Shown in pieces: positions 24,617-34,473 of a DNA stretch of 64,000 nt. The notes under the pieces were generated by a model that saw only the letters and a program-made list of their open reading frames with translations, made no database searches and was not told the origin of the DNA. A program made the position numbers and the translations under genes. Position 1 is the first letter of the stretch. The number at the start of each line of letters is the position of its first letter. Source of the DNA: an uncultured Ruminococcus sp. (lineage in GTDB: Bacteria > Bacillota > Clostridia > Oscillospirales > Ruminococcaceae); assembly GCA_947627275.1 (NCBI GenBank), contig CANQVK010000010.1:23611-87610 (forward strand). Reading direction: 5' to 3'.

Positions 24617-25912
24617 TTACTTGACTTGTCTGTAATCATCAATAAGACGAATAATTACATCACGTAGCAATTCTACCTGATAGTCGCCTATTATCGGCTC
24701 TAAATGGCTGCCGCCGACTCCCGAGTCGTCAGTCAGGAAAACGTATGTTCCATTGGTAGCAGCAGCAAGGACGCGTGCAAAAATTTCCGTATCACGATCG
24801 GAATTTGACGAAACTACGGGAACTACATGTATTCCCTGCTCGCTTGCGGCGTATATAGCCCTGTCAAGCTCCGACTTGGTTCCGCTGTGGGGAGGAGCGT
24901 CAAATATAAGGAACGCCACCTTGACCGCCTCGCTGTCCCATTGAGTGTCAGCCAATGTCTCGGTGAGTATTTCCGCCACAGCTTCGGGGCTATCGCCGCC
25001 TCCCGATGCTGTTTCGGCATTGAGACAAGCGGAGATCTCGGCTGTATCGGAAGTAAATGGATTACATTTCGTTATATATTCGTCCCCTTTATCACGATAG
25101 AAATTAACGGAATACTCAATATCGTCCGAGCCGACAGCCTCCGCAATAGAGCCGAATTCGCTTTGCAGAAAAAGTATTTCGTCGCCCATTGATCCCGTAG
25201 TATCGAGAATGAACATGACCTGCGTTTTCTCGTACAAGCTCTCGGGCGTTTCGAGGACTGCCTGCATCGTTTCGTTAATTGCAGACGTCTGATCGTTCCC
25301 CTGACCGCCGTCATCGCCCTGCCCGTTCATTTCAATGGGGAGCTGCTGTGACGTTTCTCCTGATACCACATTGACAAAATCAAGCTCCTGCGGCTCTGTA
25401 TCGGGATAAAACAAATACGCTGCGCCGTCCTTTCCGCTGACTGCCGACCATACCGAATTTCCGTCCTTATCCATGAGAACTGCCGTAACATTCGGCAGAG
25501 GAACACCTGCGCCGTCCGTGATCTCAACCTTGATACGCCTTGTGACATCGAAACAATATTCTGGAAGAGCGATCGTTCCCGACGATATAAGATTTAGGAA
25601 AAATCCCCAGTTATCGTTGTCGTTCCACTCGCCTGCCGTAAGAACGCCTATCTTATCGCTGTTATCAATTTCTTCATGAACTTCCCCCTGTTCGGGAGCA
25701 GCCTCGGGACTTTCCGCTGCGTCCTCCGCCGCAGGTTCCTCAAGTCCAGCTTCCGCTTCATCGGCGGAGGACTCGTCAGCATCAAACGATTCTCCTTCGA
25801 TCGGAGCAGCCGTCGAGGAATAGGAGCAGGACTCTTCATCACTTCCGCAGCCGGTAAGACCTGCCGCCATCGTAATACACATAAGATATGCTATCGCTTT
25901 TTTAATATTCAT
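24617..25912 (-). CDS. VWA-domain surface lipoprotein
   Basis: The 431-residue protein has a lipoprotein signal peptide with lipobox LTGC (cysteine 22), an acidic low-complexity linker (about 25-85), a small beta-domain (about 95-205) with KVEITDGAGVPLPNVTAVLMDKDGNSVW-like Ig/carboxypeptidase-regulatory character, and a von Willebrand A domain (about 231-425). The metal-site motif is DTTGSMG (237-243), a variant of DxSxS. It should be tethered outside the membrane and bind a ligand through a divalent metal. Function is unknown; adhesion is typical of such domains. It converges on the GH9 gene with copy A between. Confidence 0.85.
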   Translation of the reverse strand: MNIKKAIAYLMCITMAAGLTGCGSDEESCSYSSTAAPIEGESFDADESSADEAEAGLEEPAAEDAAESPEAAPEQGEVHEEIDNSDKIGVLTAGEWNDNDNWGFFLNLISSGTIALPEYCFDVTRRIKVEITDGAGVPLPNVTAVLMDKDGNSVWSAVSGKDGAAYLFYPDTEPQELDFVNVVSGETSQQLPIEMNGQGDDGGQGNDQTSAINETMQAVLETPESLYEKTQVMFILDTTGSMGDEILFLQSEFGSIAEAVGSDDIEYSVNFYRDKGDEYITKCNPFTSDTAEISACLNAETASGGGDSPEAVAEILTETLADTQWDSEAVKVAFLIFDAPPHSGTKSELDRAIYAASEQGIHVVPVVSSNSDRDTEIFARVLAAATNGTYVFLTDDSGVGGSHLEPIIGDYQVELLRDVIIRLIDDYRQVK

Positions 25913-26216
25913 AAAAACACTTCCTTCTGATTATTCTGAATTTGTTCTTTTCCGCATTATATCACGATTCAGGGCGTTAGTCAATAAGTCTCCGAATATA
26001 TTAAACAAAATGTAATTTCATTGTAATTTTGCTTTTTTTAATGTAATTCTATGGTAATTATTGCATAAATTTTGAAATTATTCAGATTGACTTTAGTAAT
26101 TAAAATGTGATATAATGTTAAGGTAACGATCCGACCGCATATATATATTTGCTGCTATTGCATTTAGCATTCTTGACAATAGTGGAAAGTATATAAAGAA
26201 AGGAATGAAAACCAAA
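25913..26216. other. Divergent intergenic region upstream of pth
   Basis: AT-rich. It holds the pth promoter near its right end. No other gene, hairpin or repeat was seen; the promoter of the divergent VWA gene was not resolved. Confidence 0.5.
26087..26116 (+). promoter_or_regulatory. Promoter of pth-mfd
   Basis: TTGACT (26087-26092) and TATAAT (26111-26116) are 18 bases apart; the -10 box is preceded by ATGTGA, an extended -10-like feature. Confidence 0.75.
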
Positions 26217-26843
26217 ATGAGTATTTTTGACGTGTTCGACAGAATTTCGCAAAATTCTCAGTCACCACGAGGTAAAATAGAATATATAATAGCAGGACTT
26301 GGCAATCCGGGGCTTGAATACGAGGGAACTCGCCATAACGCCGGTTCTTTCACCGTTGACGTCCTTGCAGGACAGCTCGGCGAAAGTATAAACCGCCTGA
26401 AATTCAAGGGCAAGACCGCCGAGGTCACTATAAACGGAATACGCTGCCTGCTCCTTAAACCCACCACATACATGAACAACAGCGGAGAATCCATAGTGCA
26501 GGCGCTTGAATTCTATAAGCTGGACACCGACCGCCTTATCGTTATTTACGACGACATTTCCCTCGAACCCGGCAGGCTCAGGATACGCCGCAAGGGCAGC
26601 CACGGCGGTCACAACGGCATACGCAACATTATAGAGCTTACGGGTAAAGACGATTTTCAGCGCATAAAAATGGGCGTGGGAAAAAAGCCGCACCCCGACT
26701 ACGACCTTGCAAAATGGGTACTCGGAAAATTCGGAAAGGACGATTCCGCAAAAATGATGTCCGCTGCCGAAAACGCCTGCGAGTGCCTGAAACTCATGGT
26801 GCAGGGCAAAACGGACGAAGCTATGAACAAGTACAACTCATAG
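26217..26843 (+). CDS. pth: Peptidyl-tRNA hydrolase
   Basis: Frees tRNA from stalled peptidyl-tRNA. The protein has the Pth core GLGNPGLEYEGTRHNAGSFTVD, the LLKPTTYMNNSGESI block with the functional asparagine, and GRLRIRRKGSHGGHNGIRNI. It carries about 20 extra residues before the usual start. Two ATGs are possible: AAAGGA touches the one at 26205 and lies twelve bases from the one at 26217; neither is ideal and I list the second (208 residues). It is followed nine bases later by mfd, a common pairing. Confidence 0.94.
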   Translation: MSIFDVFDRISQNSQSPRGKIEYIIAGLGNPGLEYEGTRHNAGSFTVDVLAGQLGESINRLKFKGKTAEVTINGIRCLLLKPTTYMNNSGESIVQALEFYKLDTDRLIVIYDDISLEPGRLRIRRKGSHGGHNGIRNIIELTGKDDFQRIKMGVGKKPHPDYDLAKWVLGKFGKDDSAKMMSAAENACECLKLMVQGKTDEAMNKYNS

Positions 26844-26852
26844 GAGAGTTAC

Positions 26853-29800
26853 ATGAAACTTTTCGGTAATATTTTCAGCGGACTTTCGGGATATAAAAGC
26901 ATTCTCGAATGTCTGAACAAAAACATTTCGCCTGTCTCTGTGACAGGTCTTTCTCACATACACAGAGCGCACCTTGTTTCCGCAATGGCAGGAAACAAGG
27001 TCATGCTTGTTGTATCGGGTACGGAGGCTGAAGCCAAAAAACTCTGCGACGATATAAACATGATGACCGGCAGGGATTCCGCCGTTCTCTTTCCGTCCCG
27101 TGAACAGGTCTACACTTCGGTAGACAGCGCAAATCACGAATATGAATATATGCGCATCTCTGCCCTTGCACGCGCGGTACGGGGCAGCTGCGAAGTGATC
27201 TGCGCAAGTATCGAAGCTGTGATGCAACCCGTTATCCCACCCGATATACTGATTGCCTCCGCAATCGAACTTTCCGAGGGGCAGACTGTTGACAGAAGCA
27301 GCCTTTTCCTTGAACTGACAAAATACGGCTATCAGCGCTGCGAAAAGGTCGAGGGCGCGTCGCAGTTTTCCGTTCGGGGAAGTATCATAGATATTTTTCC
27401 CGTACAGTCCGACCGTCCTGTGCGTATCGAGCTTTGGGGCGATGAGATCGACAGCATTGCGGAATTTGATACGGACACTCAGCGGCGTTCCGATGAAATG
27501 CTGAAAACTCTGGAGATCTCCCCTGCAAGCGAATTGCTCTGCGATGTAAACGAGCTTGCCGACCGCCTTGAAACGCTTATCAAAAAGGTTCGGGGCAGAC
27601 ATATGGAGCTTGTCCGCGAACACCTCGGCGCGGACGTGAAACGTCTCAGGTCAGGCGAAATACTCCCCCACGGCATGAAATACTACAGCCTTGCATATGA
27701 CGGAATATACACGGTTTTCGACTATATAGACGGAGCTGTGCTTTTCAGCGACTATTCAAACATCATGGAGGCTGCAAACGGGGTAACGTCGCGTTTCAGC
27801 GAGGATGTCAGGATACTCATGGAGGAGGGACAGCTCTGCAAGGGACTGGGCGGTCTTATTGTCGAACTGCCGCAATTGCAGATACTCGCTGAAAAGAAAT
27901 GCTGCTTCTATCTGAGCAACTTTTTACAGGGCGGCGAACACGTTGACTTCCGCTGCATAATCAGCTTCGAGGCGCTGCAAACGGCTTCATGGGGCGGCGA
28001 ATTGAAGCCCCTTATGGAGGAGCTTTCCGACTATTCCGAACGAGGCTACAAAATAATCCTCTGCGCCGGAAGTGAGAAAACTCTCCCCATTATAAAGGAA
28101 GATCTCGAAAACAACGGTCTGCCCTGCGATATTGCCCGTAATGATACTGAACCCCGTACAGGACGCGTCTGCCTTATATCCGGCGGACTGAGCAGCGGCT
28201 TTGAGTACCCCGAGACTAAATGCGTGCTTATCGCTCAGGGACGTTCTATGGATTCCCGATCGACCCGAAGCCGAAAAAAGAAAAAGCCTAAAGCCGAGGA
28301 GATACGTTCCCTTTCAGACATTACAGAGGGCGACCTTATAGTACACAGCAGCCACGGTATCGGACGGTTCATCGGCATACGAAAACTTGAATTCGACGGC
28401 GTTACAAAGGATTACATAACCATTCAATACGCAGGTACAGACAAGCTGTATATTCCCGTAACGCAGCTTGACATGGTATCGAAATACATCGGTCCGAGAG
28501 ACGATACGGGAGTTAAGCTCACAAAGCTCAGCTCGGGAGACTGGCAGAAGAAAAAAAATAACGTCCGCCGTGCCGTGAAAGATATGGCGCAGGAGTTGAT
28601 TGCGCTTTATGCTAAGCGTGAACAAAGCGAGGGGTTCGCATTCTATCCAGACGACGAGATACAGCACGATTTCGAGGAACGCTTCCCTTATGTGGAAACC
28701 GAGGATCAGCTTACTGCAATTGCCGAAATAAAAGCTGATATGGAACGTCCCCGCCCTATGGAAAGACTGCTGTGCGGAGACGTAGGCTTCGGCAAAACGG
28801 AAGTCGCTCTGCGTGCGGCTATGAAATGCGTTCTTTCGGGAAAGCAATGCGCTATACTTGCGCCTACCACCGTTCTTGCATATCAGCACTATCAGACGGC
28901 TCTGCGGAGATTTGAGCAGTTCCCCGTAAATATAGAGCTTCTCAGCCGCTACCGCACCCCGTCCCAGCAGGCGGAAATAATCAAAAAGCTCAAACAGGGC
29001 AGAATAGACATACTTATCGGGACGCACAAGATAATACAGAAAAGCGTTGTTTTCCGTGACCTCGGACTTGCCGTCATTGACGAGGAACAGCGTTTCGGGG
29101 TCGCTCACAAGGAAAAATTCAAGGAGAGCTTTTCGGGAGTAGACGTGCTTATGCTTTCCGCTACGCCTATACCCAGAACTCTCAACATGGCTATGAGCGG
29201 AATACGCGATATGTCCGTGCTTGAAGAACCGCCGCAGGACAGGTATCCGGTGCAGACATACGTTATCGAATACAACACCGCCACCCTTATGCAAGCCGTT
29301 TCAAGGGAGCTTCGGCGAGGCGGACAGGTATACTATATCCACAACAGGGTCGAAACTATCGTTTCCTGTGCGTCAAAACTGCAAGAAATGCTTCCCGAGG
29401 CACGAATCGCTGTCGCACACGGACAGATGAATCAGGAGGAAATGTCCGATATATGGGAACAGCTTGTAGAACATGAGGTTGACATACTGGTCTGCACGAC
29501 TATTATCGAAACAGGCGTTGACGTGCCGAATGTAAACACCCTTATTATAGAGGACGCCGACCGCTTCGGCTTGTCTCAGCTGTATCAGCTCAGAGGACGC
29601 GTGGGACGCTCCAACCGCAGGGGCTACGCTTATTTCACTTATAAGAGAGATAAAGTCCTTACCGAAATAGCGGCAAAAAGACTAAGCGCAATGAAAGAGT
29701 TTACACGCTTCGGCAGCGGTTTCCGTATCGCCCTTCGCGACCTTGAAATACGAGGCGCGGGAAGTATTTTAGGGGGCAGTCAGCACGGTCATATGGAGGC

Positions 29801-30314
29801 GGTGGGCTACGATATGTACCTGCGGCTGCTGTCCGAAGCCATTACGGAAGAAAAAGGCGAAAAACCCGAAAAAATTCCCGAATGCCTTGTGGATATACAA
29901 ATCGACGCACACATACCTGAAAAATATATTTCAAGCCTTAATCAGCGTTTGGAAATCTACAGAAGGATCATGACCATAACGGCGGACGAGGATAGATCCG
30001 ACCTTATTGACGAGCTTATTGACCGCTACGGCGAACCTCCCAAGGCTGTGATAGGACTCATAGAAGTCTCGCTTCTGAGAAACAAGGCGGCGCATCTGGG
30101 AATTACGGAGATCTCTCAGAAAAACGCTCAGATGTATTTCTACACCCAATATCTCAATACGGCACAGATAGCCGCGCTTTCCGCCGCATTCAAGGGGAAG
30201 ATCACCTTTAACGGCTCGGGAAAATCTTATGTTTCCGTAAAGATAAACCCCAAAATACTGCCCTTTGAAATGATGAAAGGAGTCATAAATATAATAGAAA
30301 AAGCAGGACTGTAA
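26853..30314 (+). CDS. mfd: Transcription-repair coupling factor Mfd
   Basis: Removes RNA polymerase stalled at DNA lesions and recruits UvrA. The 1153-residue protein has the UvrB-like N-terminal module (FPSREQVYTSVDSANHE, EGASQFSVRGSIIDIFPV), the RNA-polymerase-interaction domain near residue 485 (GDLIVHSSHGIGRFIGI), and helicase motifs LLCGDVGFGKTEVALRAA, DEEQRFGV, LMLSATPIPRTLNMAMSG and QLYQLRGRVGRS. The C-terminal TRCF domain ends with a conserved helical region. Length is typical. It probably shares the pth promoter. Confidence 0.97.
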   Translation: MKLFGNIFSGLSGYKSILECLNKNISPVSVTGLSHIHRAHLVSAMAGNKVMLVVSGTEAEAKKLCDDINMMTGRDSAVLFPSREQVYTSVDSANHEYEYMRISALARAVRGSCEVICASIEAVMQPVIPPDILIASAIELSEGQTVDRSSLFLELTKYGYQRCEKVEGASQFSVRGSIIDIFPVQSDRPVRIELWGDEIDSIAEFDTDTQRRSDEMLKTLEISPASELLCDVNELADRLETLIKKVRGRHMELVREHLGADVKRLRSGEILPHGMKYYSLAYDGIYTVFDYIDGAVLFSDYSNIMEAANGVTSRFSEDVRILMEEGQLCKGLGGLIVELPQLQILAEKKCCFYLSNFLQGGEHVDFRCIISFEALQTASWGGELKPLMEELSDYSERGYKIILCAGSEKTLPIIKEDLENNGLPCDIARNDTEPRTGRVCLISGGLSSGFEYPETKCVLIAQGRSMDSRSTRSRKKKKPKAEEIRSLSDITEGDLIVHSSHGIGRFIGIRKLEFDGVTKDYITIQYAGTDKLYIPVTQLDMVSKYIGPRDDTGVKLTKLSSGDWQKKKNNVRRAVKDMAQELIALYAKREQSEGFAFYPDDEIQHDFEERFPYVETEDQLTAIAEIKADMERPRPMERLLCGDVGFGKTEVALRAAMKCVLSGKQCAILAPTTVLAYQHYQTALRRFEQFPVNIELLSRYRTPSQQAEIIKKLKQGRIDILIGTHKIIQKSVVFRDLGLAVIDEEQRFGVAHKEKFKESFSGVDVLMLSATPIPRTLNMAMSGIRDMSVLEEPPQDRYPVQTYVIEYNTATLMQAVSRELRRGGQVYYIHNRVETIVSCASKLQEMLPEARIAVAHGQMNQEEMSDIWEQLVEHEVDILVCTTIIETGVDVPNVNTLIIEDADRFGLSQLYQLRGRVGRSNRRGYAYFTYKRDKVLTEIAAKRLSAMKEFTRFGSGFRIALRDLEIRGAGSILGGSQHGHMEAVGYDMYLRLLSEAITEEKGEKPEKIPECLVDIQIDAHIPEKYISSLNQRLEIYRRIMTITADEDRSDLIDELIDRYGEPPKAVIGLIEVSLLRNKAAHLGITEISQKNAQMYFYTQYLNTAQIAALSAAFKGKITFNGSGKSYVSVKINPKILPFEMMKGVINIIEKAGL

Positions 30315-30422
30315 TTTTTTGTATGAAATAAACCAAAAAAGTAAGCGAACATTGTGCAAAATGACCCTTTACAAATTGTTTGTTTTATGTTAAGATAATT
30401 ATATGAAAATTTTATCCTCTGT

Positions 30423-30582
30423 TATACTAAACGCTATAGCAAAACGCGCAATAAATGACAAGCAGATTTTGCACATGGCAAGGCGGAGGACGCAGGCATA
30501 CTGTCGTATGGCAAGGATGACAACGACGCTGTGTGTAAAATATGCTGTTAGATATGCGTGATTTGCTATAGCGTTTAGTATA
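30423..30582. repeat. Intergenic inverted-repeat element, copy B (160 bp)
   Basis: A 21-bp perfect terminal inverted repeat (30423-30443 and 30562-30582; contains ACTAAACGCTATAGCAAA) encloses an inner stem (ATTTTGCACA / TGTGTAAAAT), CAAGG boxes at 30479-30483 and 30512-30516, the central hairpin CATACTGTCGTATG (30497-30510), and a purine-rich ACAACGACGC tail to the second box. It lies about 110 bases past mfd and carries no gene. Confidence 0.88.
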
Positions 30583-30664
30583 TACTCGGCGCTGTTGTTG
30601 CCGTTGCTTTAACTGTAAGAAATATAAAGTAATTTAACGCATAATTTACCGAATAATTAAAAAT

Positions 30665-30689
30665 GCCCTCTGAAAAAGAGGGCTTTTTT
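30665..30689 (+). terminator. Strong intrinsic terminator downstream of mfd and copy B
   Basis: GCCCTCT (30665-30671) pairs with AGAGGGC (30677-30683), followed by TTTTTT. It lies 350 bases after mfd, so transcripts reaching it would include copy B. Confidence 0.85.
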
Positions 30690-30797
30690 GTAAAAAATCG
30701 AACAACTATTGCTCCGTCAACTGAACGTTGACAAATATTGACGGCAAGGTTTAGTTTTGGGAGCAATATTACGAAAACGACAAAAGGAGAACATAAA

Positions 30798-31757
30798 ATG
30801 GACTTAAAAAAAATAATTGCGGCTTTATCTTTTATCACAATGACAGCCGCTTTCACAGGCTGCGGCGAAAAGGAACCCTCATCGGACAGCTCGGAATCCT
30901 CATCGTCTGCACCGCAAACGGCCACTCAGGCTGAGGACGCCACCGAAGCGGAACTTGAACCGCCTACCCCTGCTGAATGCAGCGACCCTAACGCTGTCAC
31001 ATTTGACGACGGCGATCTCGGCTTTGCCGCAACGAAGCTTGACGACCCCGATTCGGCACAGGGCGAGCTTGAAATTGTTTCGGTCAACGGTAACTCCATG
31101 CTGAAATTTGTTGACAGCGGCACGAATTTCGCAGACGGCACGGTGCAGAAAATAAAGTTCGACGGCGCAAAAATGCTCAGTACGGAAAACCTCGAAAAAG
31201 TCCGTTCCATTGAAATGGACGTATACGCCGACGCAACCTCGGACGCCTTTGTAAACGAGGACGATGAAAACGTCAAAGCTCCCGGCTGGATAGGCGGAGG
31301 CGGCGGCGCAAGTCTCCCCAACGGCAAATGGTATGAGTTTGCCGAATGGGAGGGCGGAGAATATAACTTTGAAATGTCGGGCGCAGTTCATGTTGAACTG
31401 AAATTCCTCCTCGCTGCCGGCGGTCAATGCTGGGACGATACCATGACCGAAGCGACTTTTCAGATAATGCGCTGGGGCGCGCAGAACGAAGGCAGTCTGT
31501 ATGTGGATAATATCGTGTTCAAGGACGAGGACGGCAACTCGCTGCCGATAGAAAAATCCGCAGCTTCGGAGCCTGATGAAAGCCCAACGGATGCGCCTGT
31601 TTCAGACGAAAGTTCCGAGGACGCCACTATTTCCGATGAAATGCGCAGACAAACTGCGTCCATTTCTGCTGAGTTTGAATCCAGAATTGAAGAAATTAAA
31701 AAGAAAATGGAGGAAGCTGAAAAATTTACGCTCCCTGCCGGCAACTCAGGCAGATAA
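30798..31757 (+). CDS. Surface lipoprotein with a carbohydrate-binding-like jelly-roll domain
   Basis: The 319-residue protein has a lipoprotein signal with lipobox FTGC (cysteine 22), an acidic Ser/Glu/Ala linker (to about 65), a beta-rich domain (about 65-245) with two tryptophan-rich strands (GKWYEFAEWEGG and FQIMRWGAQNEGSLYVDNIVF), and a C-terminal charged helical tail with KKKMEEAEK. The LYVDNIVF strand is typical of jelly-roll carbohydrate-binding modules; I cannot assign a CBM family. It ends 112 bases before the cellobiose phosphorylase gene, so a role in cellodextrin binding at the cell surface is plausible but unproven. ATG 30798 has AAAGGAG; earlier ATG 30738 lacks one. Confidence 0.8.
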   Translation: MDLKKIIAALSFITMTAAFTGCGEKEPSSDSSESSSSAPQTATQAEDATEAELEPPTPAECSDPNAVTFDDGDLGFAATKLDDPDSAQGELEIVSVNGNSMLKFVDSGTNFADGTVQKIKFDGAKMLSTENLEKVRSIEMDVYADATSDAFVNEDDENVKAPGWIGGGGGASLPNGKWYEFAEWEGGEYNFEMSGAVHVELKFLLAAGGQCWDDTMTEATFQIMRWGAQNEGSLYVDNIVFKDEDGNSLPIEKSAASEPDESPTDAPVSDESSEDATISDEMRRQTASISAEFESRIEEIKKKMEEAEKFTLPAGNSGR

Positions 31758-31790
31758 AAATTAATTTTTGTGTAAATTATTATGAAACTA

Positions 31791-31819
31791 TTGCAAAATT
31801 CTGAAAAAAATGTTATAAT
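31791..31819 (+). promoter_or_regulatory. Promoter of cellobiose phosphorylase gene
   Basis: TTGCAA (31791-31796), 17-base spacer with CTGAAAAAAATGT, TATAAT (31814-31819). The stretch AAACTATTGCAA before it is identical to that at the GH9 promoter. A 5-bp hairpin ACCTC/GAGGT follows before the AAAAGGAG site. Confidence 0.85.
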
Positions 31820-31869
31820 AAAATAAACATAAAACCTCTCCCTCTGAGGTAAAAAAGGAGAATAAAAAA

Positions 31870-34266
31870 ATGAATTACGGACATTTCGACCTTGAAAATA
31901 AGGAATATGTTATCACAGATCCCGCAACCCCCGCGCCTTGGGCTAACTATCTCGGCGACCCCGAGTACGGCGCAATGATCTCAAACAATGCGGCAGGCTA
32001 CAGCTTCGTAAAATCAGGAGCTAACGGCAGACTGCTCCGTTTCCGTTTCAACTCCGATATGGCTCTGCCCGGAAGATATATTTATATCCGTGATAATTCC
32101 GACGGCGACTACTGGTCGGCTTCATGGCAGCCTGTAGGAAAGCCGCTCGATAAATACAAGTCCGAATGCCGCCACGGTACCGCTTACACTGTTATCTCCG
32201 CCGAATATTCTGAAATAAAGTCCGAGGTGACTTACTATGTCCCCTACGGAAAAACTTATGAGGTATGGCGCGCAAAGCTCACCAATACAGGCGATAAGGA
32301 GAGAAAGCTTTCCGTTTACGGCTTCTGCGAGTTCACAAACGAAAATAACTACGAGCAGGATCAGGTGAACCTACAGTATACCCTTTTTATCACACGCACA
32401 AGCTTTGAGGAAAACAAGATACTCCAGCACATCAACGAAAACGATGGACGCGACGAATCAGGCTCAAATCACCGTGAACGCTTCTTCGGCATGGTCGGCG
32501 CTGATATTTCCGCATATAACGGCTCTCTCAGCGACTTTATCGGACCTTACAGAACCTATTCAAACCCTATCGCCGTTGAGTCGGGCAAGTGCAACAACAA
32601 GATGAACTACAACTCCAATTCATGCGGAGCTTTGCAGAGCGACATTACCCTTGCTCCCGGAGAAACGAGAGAGCTTATTTACATCGTCGGTCAGCGTGAC
32701 AACGTTCAGGCAAACGCTATTCTCAACGAATATAAGGCTGAGGGAAAGGTAGATGCCGATGTCGCTGAGCTTAAGAATTTTTGGCATACTCAGCTCGATA
32801 ATTTTCAGGTTGAAACGCCGTCCGCCGAGTTCAACAACATGATAAACGTCTGGAACGCTTATCAGTGCTTCATTACCTTTATCTGGTCGAGAGCAGCTTC
32901 TTTCATTTACTGCGGACTCAGAAACGGCTACGGCTATCGCGATACCGTTCAGGACATTCAGGGCATCATTCACCTCAACCCCGAAATGGCTGCGGACAAG
33001 ATACGCTTTATGCTCTCCGCACAGGTTGACAACGGCGGAGGACTTCCTTTGGTTAAGTTCAACCATAATGCAGGTCACGAAAATACTCCCGACGACCCCG
33101 AATACGTCAAGGAAACAGGTCACCCCTCTTACCGTGCGGACGATGCTCTCTGGTTGTTCCCCACAATTGTTAAATATATCGGCGAAAGCGGCAACAAGGC
33201 GTTCCTCGATGAGGTCATTGTTTACGCTAACGGCGGCGAAGCTACGGTTTACGAACATCTCAAGAATGCGATAAGATTCTCTATGGAACGCCTTGGCGTT
33301 CACGATATGCCTGCTGGACTTCATGCGGACTGGAACGACTGTCTCCGTCTCGGCGCAAAGGGTGAATCGACATTTGTTGCGTTCCAGCTCTACTACGCAA
33401 TGACCGTTATCAAGGATATGGCGGACTCTAAGGGCGATAAATCATACTCCGAATATATTACAGGCGTTCAGTCAAAACTCGGCGAAGCTCTTGAAAAGTG
33501 CTGGGACGAGGACAGATTTATCCGCGGCATTCGTGAGGACGGCACTATCGTAGGAGCTAAACATGACCCCGAAGCAAATATGTGGCTGAATCCTCAGTCA
33601 TGGAGCATTATCTCGGGCTTTGCTTCTGCCGAACAGGCGGACAAGGCTATGAACAGCGTTCACGAGATACTGAATACCCCATACGGAGCTAAGCTCCTTG
33701 AACCGCCTTATAAGGATCACTATTTTGACGGCGCATTGATGCACATTTTCAACGATGACACCAAAGAGAACGGCGGTATTTTCTCACAGTCTCAGGGCTG
33801 GCTGATACTTGCCGAAGCTCTTATGGGTCACGGAGATCGCGCGTTTGAATACTTCAAGGAAAGCTCCCCCGCTTCAATGAATGACAAGGCTGAAATACGT
33901 GTTATGGAACCATATGTACACGGTCAGTTTACCGAGAGTAAAGCTTCGCCCTATGAGGGTCGTTCGCACGTTCATTGGCTTACGGGTACTGCTTCTACTG
34001 TTATGGTCGGCTGCGTTGAAGGTATCTGCGGCATGAGACCCGACGCTGACGGTCTGACTATAGCTCCCTCTATCCCCTCCGAATGGGACGGCTTCAAGAT
34101 CTCCAAGACATTCCGAGGCAAGAAACTGAATATATCAGTGGATAACTCCGCACACGCTGAAAGCGGCGTCAAGTCAATAACTCTCAACGGAGAGCTTCTG
34201 GAGGGCAATTACGTTCCTGCGAACAAGCTTGCCGAGATCAACGAGATCAAAGTTGTGCTTGGTTAA
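31870..34266 (+). CDS. cbp: Cellobiose phosphorylase (GH94)
   Basis: Splits cellobiose with inorganic phosphate into glucose-1-phosphate and glucose in the cytoplasm, saving ATP. The 798-residue protein has no signal peptide. It shows GH94 features: the N-terminal beta-sandwich (YGHFDLENKEYVITDPATPAPWANYLG), a linker helix region, the alpha/alpha barrel with YGYRDTVQDIQGIIH, and the general-acid aspartate in LHADWNDCLRLG; later PYVHGQFTESKASPYEGRSHVHWLTGTA forms the phosphate-site region. This pattern is closest to cellobiose phosphorylase rather than cellodextrin or chitobiose phosphorylase, though the distinction is by memory of the family. Confidence 0.93.
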   Translation: MNYGHFDLENKEYVITDPATPAPWANYLGDPEYGAMISNNAAGYSFVKSGANGRLLRFRFNSDMALPGRYIYIRDNSDGDYWSASWQPVGKPLDKYKSECRHGTAYTVISAEYSEIKSEVTYYVPYGKTYEVWRAKLTNTGDKERKLSVYGFCEFTNENNYEQDQVNLQYTLFITRTSFEENKILQHINENDGRDESGSNHRERFFGMVGADISAYNGSLSDFIGPYRTYSNPIAVESGKCNNKMNYNSNSCGALQSDITLAPGETRELIYIVGQRDNVQANAILNEYKAEGKVDADVAELKNFWHTQLDNFQVETPSAEFNNMINVWNAYQCFITFIWSRAASFIYCGLRNGYGYRDTVQDIQGIIHLNPEMAADKIRFMLSAQVDNGGGLPLVKFNHNAGHENTPDDPEYVKETGHPSYRADDALWLFPTIVKYIGESGNKAFLDEVIVYANGGEATVYEHLKNAIRFSMERLGVHDMPAGLHADWNDCLRLGAKGESTFVAFQLYYAMTVIKDMADSKGDKSYSEYITGVQSKLGEALEKCWDEDRFIRGIREDGTIVGAKHDPEANMWLNPQSWSIISGFASAEQADKAMNSVHEILNTPYGAKLLEPPYKDHYFDGALMHIFNDDTKENGGIFSQSQGWLILAEALMGHGDRAFEYFKESSPASMNDKAEIRVMEPYVHGQFTESKASPYEGRSHVHWLTGTASTVMVGCVEGICGMRPDADGLTIAPSIPSEWDGFKISKTFRGKKLNISVDNSAHAESGVKSITLNGELLEGNYVPANKLAEINEIKVVLG

Positions 34267-34287
34267 TATTTACGGATAATACAAAAT

Positions 34288-34311
34288 GCGGAGCTAAAAA
34301 GCTCCGCTTTT
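34288..34311 (+). terminator. Terminator of cellobiose phosphorylase gene
   Basis: GCGGAGC (34288-34294), loop TAAAAA, GCTCCGC (34301-34307) and TTTT. Confidence 0.88.
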
Positions 34312-34419
34312 GTGCGTTTGTACCAATTTGACTTATCTTTAAATTTATGCTATAAGCGGCGTGTCACTGCACGCTATGTCGCGTTAAAAAATTTTTATTG
34401 AAATTTATTTCCGCGTCTG

Positions 34420-34448
34420 TTGCAATTTTGCAGCTAATATGATATAAT
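34420..34448 (+). promoter_or_regulatory. Promoter of membrane protein / ArsR / amidohydrolase unit
   Basis: TTGCAA (34420-34425) and TATAAT (34443-34448), 17-base spacer. Confidence 0.8.
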
Positions 34449-34473
34449 GTAAGATGCGATCGGAGGCGTGGTA

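Larger units (their letters stand above)
34267..34473. other. Intergenic region with terminator, imperfect hairpin and promoter
   Basis: Besides the GH94 terminator and the next promoter, an imperfect hairpin around GCGTG/CACGC (34359-34363, 34370-34374) extends outward with GCGACATA-like arms. No gene is present. Confidence 0.5.

Noticed and set aside
28314..29294. Minus-strand 326-codon open frame within mfd
   Set aside because: Antisense to conserved helicase motifs, no start site and low-complexity composition.
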